DNA from: Anaerolineae bacterium
GTDB taxonomy: Bacteria > Chloroflexota > Anaerolineae > Aggregatilineales > Aggregatilineaceae
Length of the DNA stretch: 64,000 bases
Assembly (NCBI GenBank): GCA_016926875.1
Contig: JAFGNU010000038.1
Span: 62,001 to 126,000 of the forward strand
Direction: 5' to 3'
The translations under genes were made by a program, and so were the position numbers. A model generated the notes under the pieces. It worked only from the letters and a program-made list of their open reading frames with translations. It made no database searches and was not told the origin of the DNA. Positions 54,568 to 63,200 of this stretch are shown here, piece by piece. Numbering within the stretch: position 1 is the first letter of the stretch; every line of letters begins with the position of its first letter.

Positions 54568-55242
54568 CTAACAGTAACTACTGAGGATAGCTCGCGCGCG
54601 CTGCCACAACCCGGCTTTTCGCGCTTCTGGCAGGGCGGGCGGCGCATGGCTGGTATCATTCACGCATGTCACAAAAGGCCGGTCGGTTCCCAGACCGATA
54701 ATAGTCAGCGATGCCGGGGCGATGGCGATCCGCTGGAAAAAATCCAGGTGTGCGCCCAGATAGTGCGCCACGATCAGCCGGATGATGTCACTATGAGACA
54801 CGACCGCCACCTGCTGGTTTTTATGCTGAGCGGCCAGGGCTTCGAGCGCGTTGACCGCCCGTGCCTGTGCCTCTCGAAACGTTTCTCCGCGTGGAAACTG
54901 TGCCCGGCTGGGATAAAGCTGCACGGTCTGCCACAGTTTTTGACGCCTGAGCTTGCTCAGCCTGGCGCCCTGCCATTCGCCAAAATCGATTTCGCCCACT
55001 GCTTCTAATGGCTGAACGCTCAGCCTGGGGTGGTGGATGGCGATGGCTTCGGCGGTTTCCATGGTGCGCTCTAACGGGCTAGCATAGATTGCTGCCAGCG
55101 GCGCGCTTGCCAATCGCTTACCTAGAGCTGCGGACTGTGTTCTTCCGGCCTCGTTCAGGTGTACATTGGGAGTCCACCCGGCCAACCTGCCAGTTTTGAC
55201 CCAATCGTTAGTGGCGTGTCGGATCAGTAAAAAAACTGTCAT
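54568..55242 (-). CDS. Histidine phosphatase (MSMEG_4193-type phosphomutase-like)
   Basis: 224 residues of the phosphoglycerate mutase superfamily. The phosphohistidine motif is FLLIRHATNDWVKTG, then GWTPNVHLNEAGRTQSAALG, SPLERTMETAEAIA and the second catalytic histidine in VVSHSDIIRLIVAHYLG. Together with the SCO1664-type and DUF3090 genes it makes the trio named in the TIGR03848 description, where a mutase role is proposed from context. Start at 55242 (MTVFLL) is favoured; 55254 would add four residues. The Kelch gene separates it from its partners. Confidence 0.88.
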   Translation of the reverse strand: MTVFLLIRHATNDWVKTGRLAGWTPNVHLNEAGRTQSAALGKRLASAPLAAIYASPLERTMETAEAIAIHHPRLSVQPLEAVGEIDFGEWQGARLSKLRRQKLWQTVQLYPSRAQFPRGETFREAQARAVNALEALAAQHKNQQVAVVSHSDIIRLIVAHYLGAHLDFFQRIAIAPASLTIIGLGTDRPFVTCVNDTSHAPPALPEARKAGLWQRARAILSSYC

Positions 55243-55359
55243 ACGATGTTCCATGTGTAAATCCAATTCAATGATAGCATAAACAACCGGAGTATCCTAA
55301 CCGCGTAGGATGGTAACAAGCGCGTCATTTATACGTGTTTTTAATTGCAAACCCTGGCG

Positions 55360-55368
55360 TGCTACACT
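55360..55368 (+). promoter_or_regulatory. Extended -10 promoter for the second sensor kinase
   Basis: TGC followed by TACACT (55363-55368), with a poor -35 (TTTAAT at 55340-55345, 17-base spacer). Transcription would start about 40 bases before the ATG at 55416. Confidence 0.5.
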
Positions 55369-55415
55369 AATGTAGAGGCAGGAAAAACGTACACCTGTAA
55401 TCAGAAGCTGGCTCT

Positions 55416-56465
55416 ATGAACCCGCTACACTCCCTGGCGTTTCAGGCCTGGTGTCATGTTTCAAGCGAAGGGCTGCTGGTTGTTGATCCGTTGGGCGCGA
55501 TCAGCTTGATCAACCCCTGTCTGCGGGAGTTATTCGAGCTGGAAGCGTCCCCGCATACAGTGGAACAACTGCTGCAACAAGCCGAACCACGCATCCCCGG
55601 GTTGCGCGCGGCGCTGGATATCGACAGGTGTAATGGTCATATCGGGTGGGGCAGCCTGTGCGTCCGCAAACATCCACCCCGGCGTGTAACCTGGGAACAG
55701 ATTCCCCTGTTGGATGACGAGCAGTTTCTTGGCTCGCTGACAGTGTTTACCGATGCAACCGTACAGGGGAAAGCGGGAGCGGTCGAACAGTCCTTCCTCA
55801 GTATGATCTCGCATGATCTACGCACACCGTTGAGCACCATCCTCGGTTTTGCGGAACTCTTGTATAACAACCAGGGCGGGCTGTCCGGTGACGAGCAGAA
55901 AGAATTCGCGGGGCATATTATCAAAAACGCGAATGAACTCAGCCGTTATACACAAATTGCGCTGGATATCATGTTTTTGGAAGCCGATTCACAGCGTTTT
56001 GAATCGCAGCCTGTGTTGTTAGGTCAGTTTGTCGAGCACTGGCTGTCCGACGCGGTGCATCGTTTCCCTGTGGAGCGATTGGTTTTGCATACAGGAGTAG
56101 AAAGGCGCCTGGTGGCGGATGTCGCGCCCGGCGCGCTGCACAAGATACTGTATATTCTGGTTGAGTTTGCCCTGGAAGAAAGCCAGCCGGAAGACATGAT
56201 TGACATCAGCGTCGAGTATGAAGAATCGCAGGCACATATCATTTTCCGGCATACGGCGCCTGGCTTGAGCGCTGCCGAAGCAGCGGTGTTGTTCCAGCTT
56301 ATGCGATCGCGCGACCTGAGCGAGTCCAGCCGCCCATACCTGCATCGTATGCAGCTCTATGTTGCCACCCTGTTGACTGAGCGGCAGGGGGGCTGTCTCA
56401 CCCTGCGCAAATGCGGCATCCAGGACTACGAGCTTGACCTGGTGCTGCCGTTGGCATTTATGTAA
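55416..56465 (+). CDS. PAS-HisKA sensor histidine kinase with degenerate ATP-binding domain
   Basis: 349 residues, cytoplasmic. A PAS-like N-terminus (EGLLVVDPLGAISLINPCLR, with a further region to about 115) leads to a HisKA domain with the acceptor H133 in MISHDLRTPLSTILGFAELL. The C-terminal part should be a HATPase domain, but the N-box position reads LYILVEFALEESQPEDMI, with no NxxxN, and neither a DxGxG nor a GLGL loop is seen. It ends with a beta strand and LDLVLPLAFM, as in kinases. ATP binding is therefore doubtful. No response regulator lies next to it. Confidence 0.8.
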   Translation: MNPLHSLAFQAWCHVSSEGLLVVDPLGAISLINPCLRELFELEASPHTVEQLLQQAEPRIPGLRAALDIDRCNGHIGWGSLCVRKHPPRRVTWEQIPLLDDEQFLGSLTVFTDATVQGKAGAVEQSFLSMISHDLRTPLSTILGFAELLYNNQGGLSGDEQKEFAGHIIKNANELSRYTQIALDIMFLEADSQRFESQPVLLGQFVEHWLSDAVHRFPVERLVLHTGVERRLVADVAPGALHKILYILVEFALEESQPEDMIDISVEYEESQAHIIFRHTAPGLSAAEAAVLFQLMRSRDLSESSRPYLHRMQLYVATLLTERQGGCLTLRKCGIQDYELDLVLPLAFM

Positions 56466-56511
56466 CCTGCCGGGTACCGGCTGTCACTGTTAATATTGTG
56501 AGGTTCTGATC

Positions 56512-56540
56512 TTGACATTGATGCAAGCTGCCGGTAAGGT
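56512..56540 (+). promoter_or_regulatory. Candidate promoter for the small helical protein
   Basis: TTGACA (56512-56517), a 17-base spacer and TAAGGT (56535-56540). The -35 is perfect and the -10 weak. Confidence 0.45.
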
Positions 56541-56615
56541 TGCCCGTATGTCAGGCGCAAATGTGCGTGATGTATTGCTTTGACCTGAGAGAATCCAAGC
56601 GGAGTGGATAGTTAT

Positions 56616-57035
56616 ATGAGCCGTGTGGTGAATACCAACAGCCCTGGCAAGCAGCGCAACCAGTTGATGCGAACGGCAGCCGAACTGCTGCGGCGTCTGA
56701 GCCAGAAGGCCGAACTGGATGAAGAGGCAAAGGATATGGCTGCGCTGCTGGTGTTTTGTCTGAAGGAAATAAGCGACGGCATCGATTCTTCGGCGGCTGT
56801 CTGGGAAAAACGAGATTATTGGATCAAGGCGGAACGTTTGCGCCAGCGGTGGTCATGGAGCGGCAGCGCAGCAGCCAGGCTGGAAGGCGTGATTTTGAAT
56901 GAGGCATGGGAAGCCATTCCCGGCATGATGGGCGGGTTGCTCGAATACTTTGCCGATATAAAGATTGTCAAGTTCACCCGTCCACCAAGCGTGTGGCAGG
57001 GAGCCTACCAGCGCCTGGTGGACGAGATGGAATAG
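56616..57035 (+). CDS. Small helical protein of unknown function
   Basis: 139 residues, predicted mostly alpha-helical and soluble. Distinct stretches are LMRTAAELLRRLSQKAELDE, KDMAALLVFCLKEISDGIDS, WEKRDYWIKAERLRQRWSWS and AWEAIPGMMGGLLEYFADIK. No motif or signal is recognised. The ATG at 56616 has GGAG 11 bases upstream; a GTG at 56604 overlaps that site. It is followed by the convergent LCP gene, 20 bases between stops. It may serve the upstream kinase, but no evidence beyond position supports this. Confidence 0.6.
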   Translation: MSRVVNTNSPGKQRNQLMRTAAELLRRLSQKAELDEEAKDMAALLVFCLKEISDGIDSSAAVWEKRDYWIKAERLRQRWSWSGSAAARLEGVILNEAWEAIPGMMGGLLEYFADIKIVKFTRPPSVWQGAYQRLVDEME

Positions 57036-57054
57036 TGCTTTTTACCACCCGCCG

Positions 57055-57999
57055 CTAATCGAAGTTTTCCTCGATCCAGGGCATGACTTTGTCGTAATTC
57101 GGTATCCAGTATCCGGCTTTCATCCCGATCAGGTAGTCGGGGTCCATCACGAGATGCTCCCGGCTTGACCAACCTAGCAGCAGTCCCGGTCCCATGCGGA
57201 TCATATCCCAGGTGTTTATATCGGTGTCTGTGCTGGATTGAACGGCCCGCAGCACGCGCGGCCAGTTGATAATCTGGCGCGGATCGGACAGCTTTTTAAC
57301 CAGCGCGTCAAAGACCTGCTGCTGGCGCTCGGCCCGTGCGTAATCGCCGTCCTGGTGGCGCGTGCGGGCGTATTGCAGGGCAGTCTCGCCGTCCATGTGC
57401 TGTTTGCCCGGATCGAACTGAACGGTCATCGTGCCGCCTTTCGGGGTAGGATAGGTGTAGTCAATGATCAGCTTGGGCACATCGATATCCAGCCCGCCCA
57501 CCGCGTCAACCAGATCGACAAAACCGGCGAAGTCCAGCCGCACGTAGCGCTCGACATCCACGTCAAAGCTTTCTTTGAAGCTGGCCTTGACCAGCGCCGG
57601 ACCCCGTCCCTCGCCTTCCTGCTCGCCCAGCACGTTGATCGTGTTGATGCGTTGTGATCCATAATCCGGCACTTCGATGAATACATCACGCGGGATTGAC
57701 AGCAGGCCGACTTGCATACTGCCGGGATCGATATTGAGCAGCATCACGCTGTCTGTTCTCGTCAGGTAGCCCTGGCCTGCGCGCGCATCCACGCCGAGGA
57801 TCACAATATCCATCGGCTCTGGGGGGAAGATCAGGTATACCAGCATAAAAATGACAAAACACGCCAGCGGCGCCAGGATGATGATCATGCAGCCCAACAG
57901 GCGCTTGTTACGACGCCAGCGAAAAATCCTCCGGCGCAGTGGCGTTGTGGCTGGATATGGGGATGGCCCATGTTCGGCGATATGATTCTGTGATGACAT
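57055..57999 (-). CDS. LytR-CpsA-Psr (LCP) family cell-wall glycopolymer ligase
   Basis: 314 residues. A basic N-terminal tail and one membrane segment (LGCMIIILAPLACFVIFMLV) place the LCP domain outside the cell. Domain motifs are MDIVILGVDARAGQGYLTRT, RTDSVMLLNIDPGSMQVGLL, SIPRDVFIEVPDYGSQRINT and ALQYARTRHQDGDYARAERQ, the last with the pyrophosphate-binding arginines. LCP enzymes join lipid-linked glycans to peptidoglycan or proteins, which fits the glycosyltransferases in this window. The ATG at 57999 has GAAAGG upstream; longer versions would add an unlikely 84-residue head. Confidence 0.93.
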   Translation of the reverse strand: MSSQNHIAEHGPSPYPATTPLRRRIFRWRRNKRLLGCMIIILAPLACFVIFMLVYLIFPPEPMDIVILGVDARAGQGYLTRTDSVMLLNIDPGSMQVGLLSIPRDVFIEVPDYGSQRINTINVLGEQEGEGRGPALVKASFKESFDVDVERYVRLDFAGFVDLVDAVGGLDIDVPKLIIDYTYPTPKGGTMTVQFDPGKQHMDGETALQYARTRHQDGDYARAERQQQVFDALVKKLSDPRQIINWPRVLRAVQSSTDTDINTWDMIRMGPGLLLGWSSREHLVMDPDYLIGMKAGYWIPNYDKVMPWIEENFD

Positions 58000-58112
58000 G
58001 TAAAGCCTTTCAACCTTGTTTACAGGTAAGCATCGAGATTCTGCCGCGAAGGACCGGTGTGTGCAACAACCTGTGACAAACGTTATTGGATGTTGGGGGC
58101 AAACCAACGCGG

Positions 58113-58118
58113 TATAAT
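58113..58118 (+). promoter_or_regulatory. -10 element for the CPBP protease gene
   Basis: Perfect TATAAT. No good -35 is visible at the right distance (TTGGAT is 21 bases and TTGGGG 14 bases away). It supports a start after this point, at the TTG at 58162. Confidence 0.45.
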
Positions 58119-58161
58119 CATCATCGGTTTTGAGTTGTTCACTGATTATCGGGAGCATACC

Positions 58162-59424
58162 TTGCCCGCTGAGGAAGTCCTTTTTACAGTTTTCGCCGTT
58201 TGCATTCTGAGTGTCATCGTCGCGGCGGCGAACTATGCCGACCGTGAGCATGATCCCCGGCTGCGGCGCGTTGTGATCGTAACCCTGGTTTTGATCAACG
58301 TGCTGATTCTGCTGGTCTATGGCGTGTTTCAGGTTGTGCTGGCGTATATGCCGGAACCGGACAACGACGAACTCACCCGACCAGATAAACCGGCAGCATT
58401 CGGCGCACTTATCATCGCGCTGATTCTGTTTGGCCTGGCAAGCGCCGTGTTGTCCCGGCGGGGACGCGAAGCTGCCGCCCGGTTATTTCCGCGTTTTCGA
58501 AACGAGGAAGGACCTCAACTGCCAGCGCGGCGAGTGGTAACCGCATCCACAGGCCCAGAACTCCAGCCGGATTTTGAAGGAACGCCGCTGTTTCCCCAGA
58601 TGTTGAATTATTACACGACAACATCGGTTGTTCCATTCCGCCAGATAGTGACAGATACGCACTTGCCCGGCCCTGTGAGCGACCGCAGCGTACAGCACCA
58701 TGCTGCGGTACGGGGTTTTAGTCCCGATTCGACAGTTCACCTGGTGGCGCTGGTATTGTGCCTGTTCCTGCTGGGAACACAGTTTATCGGATTTGTCCTG
58801 GGCGGCGGGCTGTCGGGTGTAGCGGAGGACTTTTCGGATGAGCTGACAGCCTGGGACCTGGTGCTTAATGGCCTGCCGCTGGTTGTGCTGCCGCTGGTGG
58901 GTGTAGGTCTTGGTTTGCGGCGCGATCTGCGGCTGGTGTTCAAGCGGCTGGGCATTCATAAGCCCGGCGTCGAAGAACTGCGCATGGCGGGCCTTGTGGT
59001 TGTTGGGTTGTTTGTATGCGTCGTGGTGATGGCATCGATCTGGATGGGGCTGGTATCAGCAGAAACCTATGAAGAACAGACCCAGGCATCCCAAGCGCTG
59101 GCAGACAGTGTTGATACCCTGTGGCTGGCATTTTTGCTGGCGGCGGTGGCGGCTGTTTCCGAGGAGATCGCCTTCCGGGGGGCGCTACAGCCGGTGTTTG
59201 GATTCTGGCCGACGGCTGTCTTGTTTGCGCTGACGCATCTTCAATATACGCTCACGCCGGCAACCTTGATCATCCTGGTGGTGGCGGTGGCATTCGGCTG
59301 GCTGCGACAGCGCTACAGTACGACAGCGGCCATTGTTGCGCACTTCTTTTACAACTTTATTCCGCTGGCGTTATCGGTGGCCGCGCCGGAAGAAGCGCTC
59401 AGCCTGCTGTTAAAGCTGTTTTGA
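58162..59424 (+). CDS. CPBP-family intramembrane metalloprotease
   Basis: 420 residues. The first half has two membrane segments and a long soluble part; the second half has about six more. The CPBP (Abi/Rce1) motifs are AVSEEIAFRGALQPVFGF, with the glutamate pair and arginine, FALTHLQY, with the histidine, and HFFYNFIP, with the last histidine. Relatives cleave or process proteins inside the membrane; targets are unknown. The TTG at 58162 has GGGAG six bases upstream and follows a TATAAT; a GTG at 58057 would need a leader through that element. Divergent from the LCP gene. Confidence 0.85.
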   Translation: MPAEEVLFTVFAVCILSVIVAAANYADREHDPRLRRVVIVTLVLINVLILLVYGVFQVVLAYMPEPDNDELTRPDKPAAFGALIIALILFGLASAVLSRRGREAAARLFPRFRNEEGPQLPARRVVTASTGPELQPDFEGTPLFPQMLNYYTTTSVVPFRQIVTDTHLPGPVSDRSVQHHAAVRGFSPDSTVHLVALVLCLFLLGTQFIGFVLGGGLSGVAEDFSDELTAWDLVLNGLPLVVLPLVGVGLGLRRDLRLVFKRLGIHKPGVEELRMAGLVVVGLFVCVVVMASIWMGLVSAETYEEQTQASQALADSVDTLWLAFLLAAVAAVSEEIAFRGALQPVFGFWPTAVLFALTHLQYTLTPATLIILVVAVAFGWLRQRYSTTAAIVAHFFYNFIPLALSVAAPEEALSLLLKLF

Positions 59425-59434
59425 CCCCGGCTGA

Positions 59435-60013
59435 TCAACGCGGGCGGCCCGGCACTTCATGATGTTTGCGGCAGCGGGCCTCATAGGCTTCGGACGCGCC
59501 GACCATGATAATCGGGTCATCGTAATTGGCCGGTTTGCCGTTGACAAGGCGTTGTGAACGGCTGGCTTCCTCGCCGCACACCGTGCAAATGGCGTGCAGC
59601 TTTTGCACGTCGTCCGCACAGCACAACAGGGTGGGCATCGGTCCGAACGGCTCCCCGCGAAAATCCATATCCAGCCCGGCAATGATCACGCGAATACCCC
59701 GGTTAGCCAGTTCGGCGGTGATGGTGATAATGCCGTCGTCAAAAAACTGGACTTCATCGATGGCAACGACAGTCGTGTCGGGATCAACCTTCTGCTGCAA
59801 ATCGCGCGAGTCTTTGGCCGGTACGGCGACAAAATCCTGCCCGTTATGGGACATAACCCGCTCGATGGTGTAGCGCGTGTCTATTTCCGGCTTAAAAACC
59901 TGCACCTTCTGCTTGGCAATACGCGCCCGGCGCACGCGGCGGATCAGTTCCTCGGTTTTGCCGCTGAACATACTGCCGCAGATGACTTCGATTAACCCGG
60001 CATGGTGCTTCAT
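59435..60013 (-). CDS. tdk: Thymidine kinase
   Basis: 192 residues of the type II thymidine kinase family. The P-loop is [20 protein letters not shown], Walker B and the catalytic glutamate are in [33 protein letters not shown] is the family loop, and the zinc cysteines start in CTVCGEEAS with a later RCRKHH. It salvages thymidine to dTMP. The ATG at 60013 has GAGGG upstream. It is separated from rpmE by a terminator hairpin, so it is expressed on its own or by read-through. Confidence 0.95.
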   Translation of the reverse strand: MKHHAGLIEVICGSMFSGKTEELIRRVRRARIAKQKVQVFKPEIDTRYTIERVMSHNGQDFVAVPAKDSRDLQQKVDPDTTVVAIDEVQFFDDGIITITAELANRGIRVIIAGLDMDFRGEPFGPMPTLLCCADDVQKLHAICTVCGEEASRSQRLVNGKPANYDDPIIMVGASEAYEARCRKHHEVPGRPR

Positions 60014-60053
60014 CGTGCCCTCTTCCCCATCTCCTGGCGACAGGTGGCAACCA

Positions 60054-60082
60054 AAAGGGCAGGCGTTAGAGGCAGCCTGCCC
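60054..60082 (-). terminator. Intrinsic terminator after rpmE
   Basis: On the minus strand GGGCAGGC (complement of 60075-60082) pairs with GCCTGCCC (complement of 60058-60065) around a nine-base loop and ends in TTTT. It closes the rplU-rpmA-rpmE unit ahead of tdk. Confidence 0.8.
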
Positions 60083-60108
60083 TTGTCTGGTTGAATTTGT
60101 AACGGACG

Positions 60109-60576
60109 TTATTCCGCTTCAGGCTGGGAGAGTTCGTACCCCCGGGCGCGCAGCAGCTTTTTGGTGTTGGCCAGCACTTTGCGCCCAATGCCCGATATAT
60201 CCAGAATTGCCTCGTCTCCGCCTGCTTCAAAGCGCGCCAGCAGATCGCCAATGACTTCGATGCCATTGTCGATAAAAATGTTGGTGTAGCGCTTTTCCAG
60301 GCCCAACTCGGCAATCGGAACATCCGGCGAGGTGCGTTCCTGCTCGCGGGCTTCGGTGTCAGCAATCATCTGATCACGGACGCGCAGCCGCTTCATGAAG
60401 CGGTCAACCTGGCCTTCGGTGTCCACGATGCGTTGTTCGCCGGTATAGAAGGGATGGCAGGCCGAGCATACGTCGGTGCGAATCTCCGGCACGGTGGACC
60501 CAACAGTCCAGGTATTCCCACACGCGCAGATCACGCGCGCTTCGGGATACCACTGGGGATGAATATCTTCACGCAT
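60109..60576 (-). CDS. rpmE: Ribosomal protein L31 fused to an RNA polymerase alpha-CTD-like domain
   Basis: 155 residues, about twice the normal length of L31. Residues 1-65 are a full zinc-type L31 with C17, C19, C37 and C40 ([21 protein letters not shown]). A charged linker (66-85) leads to residues 88-146, which match the RNA polymerase alpha C-terminal domain: [50 protein letters not shown]96, N99, G131 and K133 align with the UP-element contacts R265, N268, G296 and K298 of E. coli alpha, while S299 is V134. Fold by similarity; DNA binding is inference. The ATG at 60576 begins [11 protein letters not shown], the usual L31 start. Confidence 0.85.
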   Translation of the reverse strand: MREDIHPQWYPEARVICACGNTWTVGSTVPEIRTDVCSACHPFYTGEQRIVDTEGQVDRFMKRLRVRDQMIADTEAREQERTSPDVPIAELGLEKRYTNIFIDNGIEVIGDLLARFEAGGDEAILDISGIGRKVLANTKKLLRARGYELSQPEAE

Positions 60577-60680
60577 GTTGTTTGTTCTCAACCTTTTCGG
60601 CCACGGCTCCCTCAACAGGGTGATACGTAGCGGTTTGTACGGCTGACTGGGCCTCAGAATAGAGCCGAGACGTAACGGGG

Positions 60681-60962
60681 TTACGCTTTAGCCGCTTCTA
60701 CTTTCGGCAGTTCAGGGTAAACGCTGATGCGCTTGCGCCCGCGTGCGAATGTCTCGAAGACGACATAGCCTTCGGTGGTGGCAAAGATCGTGTGATCGCG
60801 GCCTATGCCGACGTTCTCGCCGGGATGGAACCTAGTGCCACGCTGCCGGACGATGATGTTGCCGGGGATCACAAATTCGCCGCCAAAACGCTTGACGCCA
60901 AGGCGCTTACTATTACTATCACGACCGTTGCGGGTTGACCCGCCGCCTTTTTTATGCGCCAT
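60681..60962 (-). CDS. rpmA: Ribosomal protein L27
   Basis: 93 residues. It starts [20 protein letters not shown] without the cleavable N-terminal extension found in many Firmicutes, and continues with [20 protein letters not shown] and [20 protein letters not shown], the full L27 core. The N-terminal tail reaches the peptidyl-transferase site. It lies between rplU and rpmE, the usual order rplU-rpmA. AAGGAG lies 11 bases upstream. Confidence 0.97.
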   Translation of the reverse strand: MAHKKGGGSTRNGRDSNSKRLGVKRFGGEFVIPGNIIVRQRGTRFHPGENVGIGRDHTIFATTEGYVVFETFARGRKRISVYPELPKVEAAKA

Positions 60963-60984
60963 TATTCAGCACTCCTTCAGATAC

Positions 60985-61302
60985 TTATGCGCCCGAAATA
61001 CTGTCAATGCGCAGTCGTGTGAAGTATTGTCGATGACCACGCCGACGGCGATACCGTTCTTTTGGTTTGTACTTCCACACAAAGATTTTTCGACCGCGTC
61101 CCTGCTTGATGACCGTTGCCTTGACGGCAGCACCTTCGACAACTGGCTGCCCAATGATGGGTTCGCCGTCGTCCGGCACCACAAGCAGCACATCGGTCAG
61201 TTCAATCGTTTCGTTTTCTTCGTAGGGCAGGCGCTCAACGTCGATAGACTGCCCCGGTTCCGCGCGGTACTGGCGACCGCCGGTGCGCACGATTGCGTAC
61301 AT
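60985..61302 (-). CDS. rplU: Ribosomal protein L21
   Basis: 105 residues: [40 protein letters not shown] and [20 protein letters not shown], then [11 protein letters not shown], the full L21 pattern. It binds 23S rRNA on the 50S subunit. GGAG lies nine bases before the ATG at 61302; a start seven codons upstream is less likely. It is the first gene after the strong promoter at 61426-61454 and is followed 22 bases later by rpmA. Confidence 0.97.
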   Translation of the reverse strand: MYAIVRTGGRQYRAEPGQSIDVERLPYEENETIELTDVLLVVPDDGEPIIGQPVVEGAAVKATVIKQGRGRKIFVWKYKPKERYRRRRGHRQYFTRLRIDSISGA

Positions 61303-61425
61303 CCTATTGTCTCCAATCTTCACTTTGCCACCACTGACAGCGGCCTATACCACACGGCGCCCCAGCGGGGAAAATTGGTGTTTTAAACACACAAACCCTG
61401 GCCAGCGCCAGGACATCGAAGGGCT

Positions 61426-61454
61426 ATTATAGCTGGATGCCTCATGAGCGTCAA
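61426..61454 (-). promoter_or_regulatory. Strong promoter and leader for rplU-rpmA-rpmE
   Basis: On the minus strand TTGACG (complement of 61449-61454), a 17-base spacer and TATAAT (complement of 61426-61431). The start would be near 61419, leaving a leader of about 117 bases with small hairpins, including CCTGGC/GCCAGG and GTGTTT/AAACAC. An L21-type autoregulatory leader is possible. Confidence 0.75.
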
Positions 61455-61566
61455 TGGCCGTTCTCGTGTAATCGATGGTGGCAGAGTGCAGCAACCGGCG
61501 GGAGAGCGTTGGCTTTGCACACGGTCTGAAGTATGATCTTGGGGCTATGATTGGCATGAGGTTCTC

Positions 61567-63150
61567 ATGATCCACAAACGGGGTAGTGCCTTGATTATCT
61601 TGATCGGTTTGATATGCGCTGCGCTCCTGTCGGCCTGTGCGCCTGAATCGCTGACCGTGCCGGACGCCAGCCCTATCGTACAAACACTGCTGCCGTCTCC
61701 GCCCGGCGCAGGCGTGCAATTACCTATGCCAGATCAGCTTGCCGAGCCAAACGCCACGCCCACTGTGCTGGAAACGCCGCCCCAGCAAGATACGACGGAA
61801 TCAGATGTGCGCTATGACATTGACGCGGTGTTGAACTGGGATGAGCACACCTTGCAGGTGCAGCAGCAGGTCACATACCGGAACGATACCGGGCATACTC
61901 AGACCGAGATCGTGTTCAACATCGAGCCAAACCATGAGCCGGATCAGTTTGAACTCACGCGCGTGACCAGGGATAACCGCGCGCTCACGGATTACACGCT
62001 TGAGGGGGCGCGTTTGCTGGTGCCATTGAACGATCACCTGGCAGCAGGGCAGACCACCGACCTGACACTGGACTACCGCCTGGCGCTGCCCCAGTTGCAA
62101 GACGGCTACAGCCTGGGCACTGCCGGGTACCACCTGGGCTACTGGGGGTACAGCGCGCGCCAGCTTAACTTAGGGTTATGGTTCCCTGCTGTGGCCGCGT
62201 ATGATCCGGTGTGCGGCTGGATCACGCCGGAGTACCATTCGGTCGGGGAGCATTTTGTGCTGCGAGCGGCTGATTTTGCGGTCCAGATCAAAGTGGATGG
62301 CGCGCCGGACGGCTTGCGCGTGGCCGGACCGGGAGACGTGACGCGGCCCGATGAGCAGACATGGCGCTTTGAACTGGCCGGAGGACGGGAGATGGCGTTT
62401 TCGTTCTCCGATCAGTTTGAACTGCTGAGCACCGTCACAGCATCAGGTGTCAAAGTGGAGCTGTATTATTTGTCCGATCCCGAAGCGGACACGCTGAGCA
62501 CAGCCCGTCACGCGCTGCATACGGCTGCTGATGCGCTGGCGCTGTATGAAGAATTGTACGGGCCATATCCTCGTTCGCGCCTGGTAGTTGTCGAGGGTGA
62601 TTTTCCCGATGGCATGGAGTTCAGCGGGCTGGTCTATGTCGGCGAAGGCTGGTTCAGGACGTGGCACGGCACGCCGAACGAGTGGCTGACAATCATCACG
62701 GCGCACGAGGTGTCGCACCAGTGGTGGTACGCGCTGGTTGGCAATGACCAGGGAAACTGCCCGTACCTGGACGAAATGCTGGCGATTTATAGCGAAGTGC
62801 TGTTTTTTGAGCACTATTATCCCGACTATCTCGACTGGTGGTGGCAGTTCCGGGTAGCGACGTACCTGCCAGCCGGTTATGTGGATGCGCCGGTATATGA
62901 TTTTTACTCTGCGCGCGGCTATATCAACGCCGTGTATTTACGCGGCGCTATGATGATGGATGCGCTGCGGCACGACCTGGGCGATGAAGCCTTTCTCGCG
63001 TGGCTGCGCGCCTATGCCGATCAGATGGCGGGACAGGTGGCGTACCCGGCAGACTTCTGGGGGCTGCTGCCGGAGGATAGTTATGCTTCGACCGAGCAAA
63101 CCCGGCTTGCGTATCTCCAGCAGGCCGATGTGTTCGCATCCCCCGAATAG
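61567..63150 (+). CDS. M1-family zinc metallopeptidase lipoprotein
   Basis: 527 residues. The signal ends in the lipobox LLSACA, followed by a Pro-rich stalk. The N-terminal domain of aminopeptidase N type (VQQQVTYRNDTGHTQTEIVF) leads to the catalytic domain with HEVSH, exactly 18 residues before the third zinc ligand E in YLDEMLA. The substrate loop reads DGMEFSGLVYVG in place of GAMENWG, as in other surface M1 enzymes. It would trim peptides outside the cell. GAGG lies six bases before the ATG. It is divergent from rplU. Confidence 0.9.
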   Translation: MIHKRGSALIILIGLICAALLSACAPESLTVPDASPIVQTLLPSPPGAGVQLPMPDQLAEPNATPTVLETPPQQDTTESDVRYDIDAVLNWDEHTLQVQQQVTYRNDTGHTQTEIVFNIEPNHEPDQFELTRVTRDNRALTDYTLEGARLLVPLNDHLAAGQTTDLTLDYRLALPQLQDGYSLGTAGYHLGYWGYSARQLNLGLWFPAVAAYDPVCGWITPEYHSVGEHFVLRAADFAVQIKVDGAPDGLRVAGPGDVTRPDEQTWRFELAGGREMAFSFSDQFELLSTVTASGVKVELYYLSDPEADTLSTARHALHTAADALALYEELYGPYPRSRLVVVEGDFPDGMEFSGLVYVGEGWFRTWHGTPNEWLTIITAHEVSHQWWYALVGNDQGNCPYLDEMLAIYSEVLFFEHYYPDYLDWWWQFRVATYLPAGYVDAPVYDFYSARGYINAVYLRGAMMMDALRHDLGDEAFLAWLRAYADQMAGQVAYPADFWGLLPEDSYASTEQTRLAYLQQADVFASPE

Positions 63151-63200
63151 CTGCGCATGAGCCGCGGCCCGCGCCCGGCTGCCCGCTGCATAACAGTGCG

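Noticed and set aside
61567-63150. M1 peptidase with lost substrate motif
   Set aside because: GMEFSG replaces GAMEN, but similar GME-type loops occur in many secreted M1 enzymes and the zinc ligands are complete.
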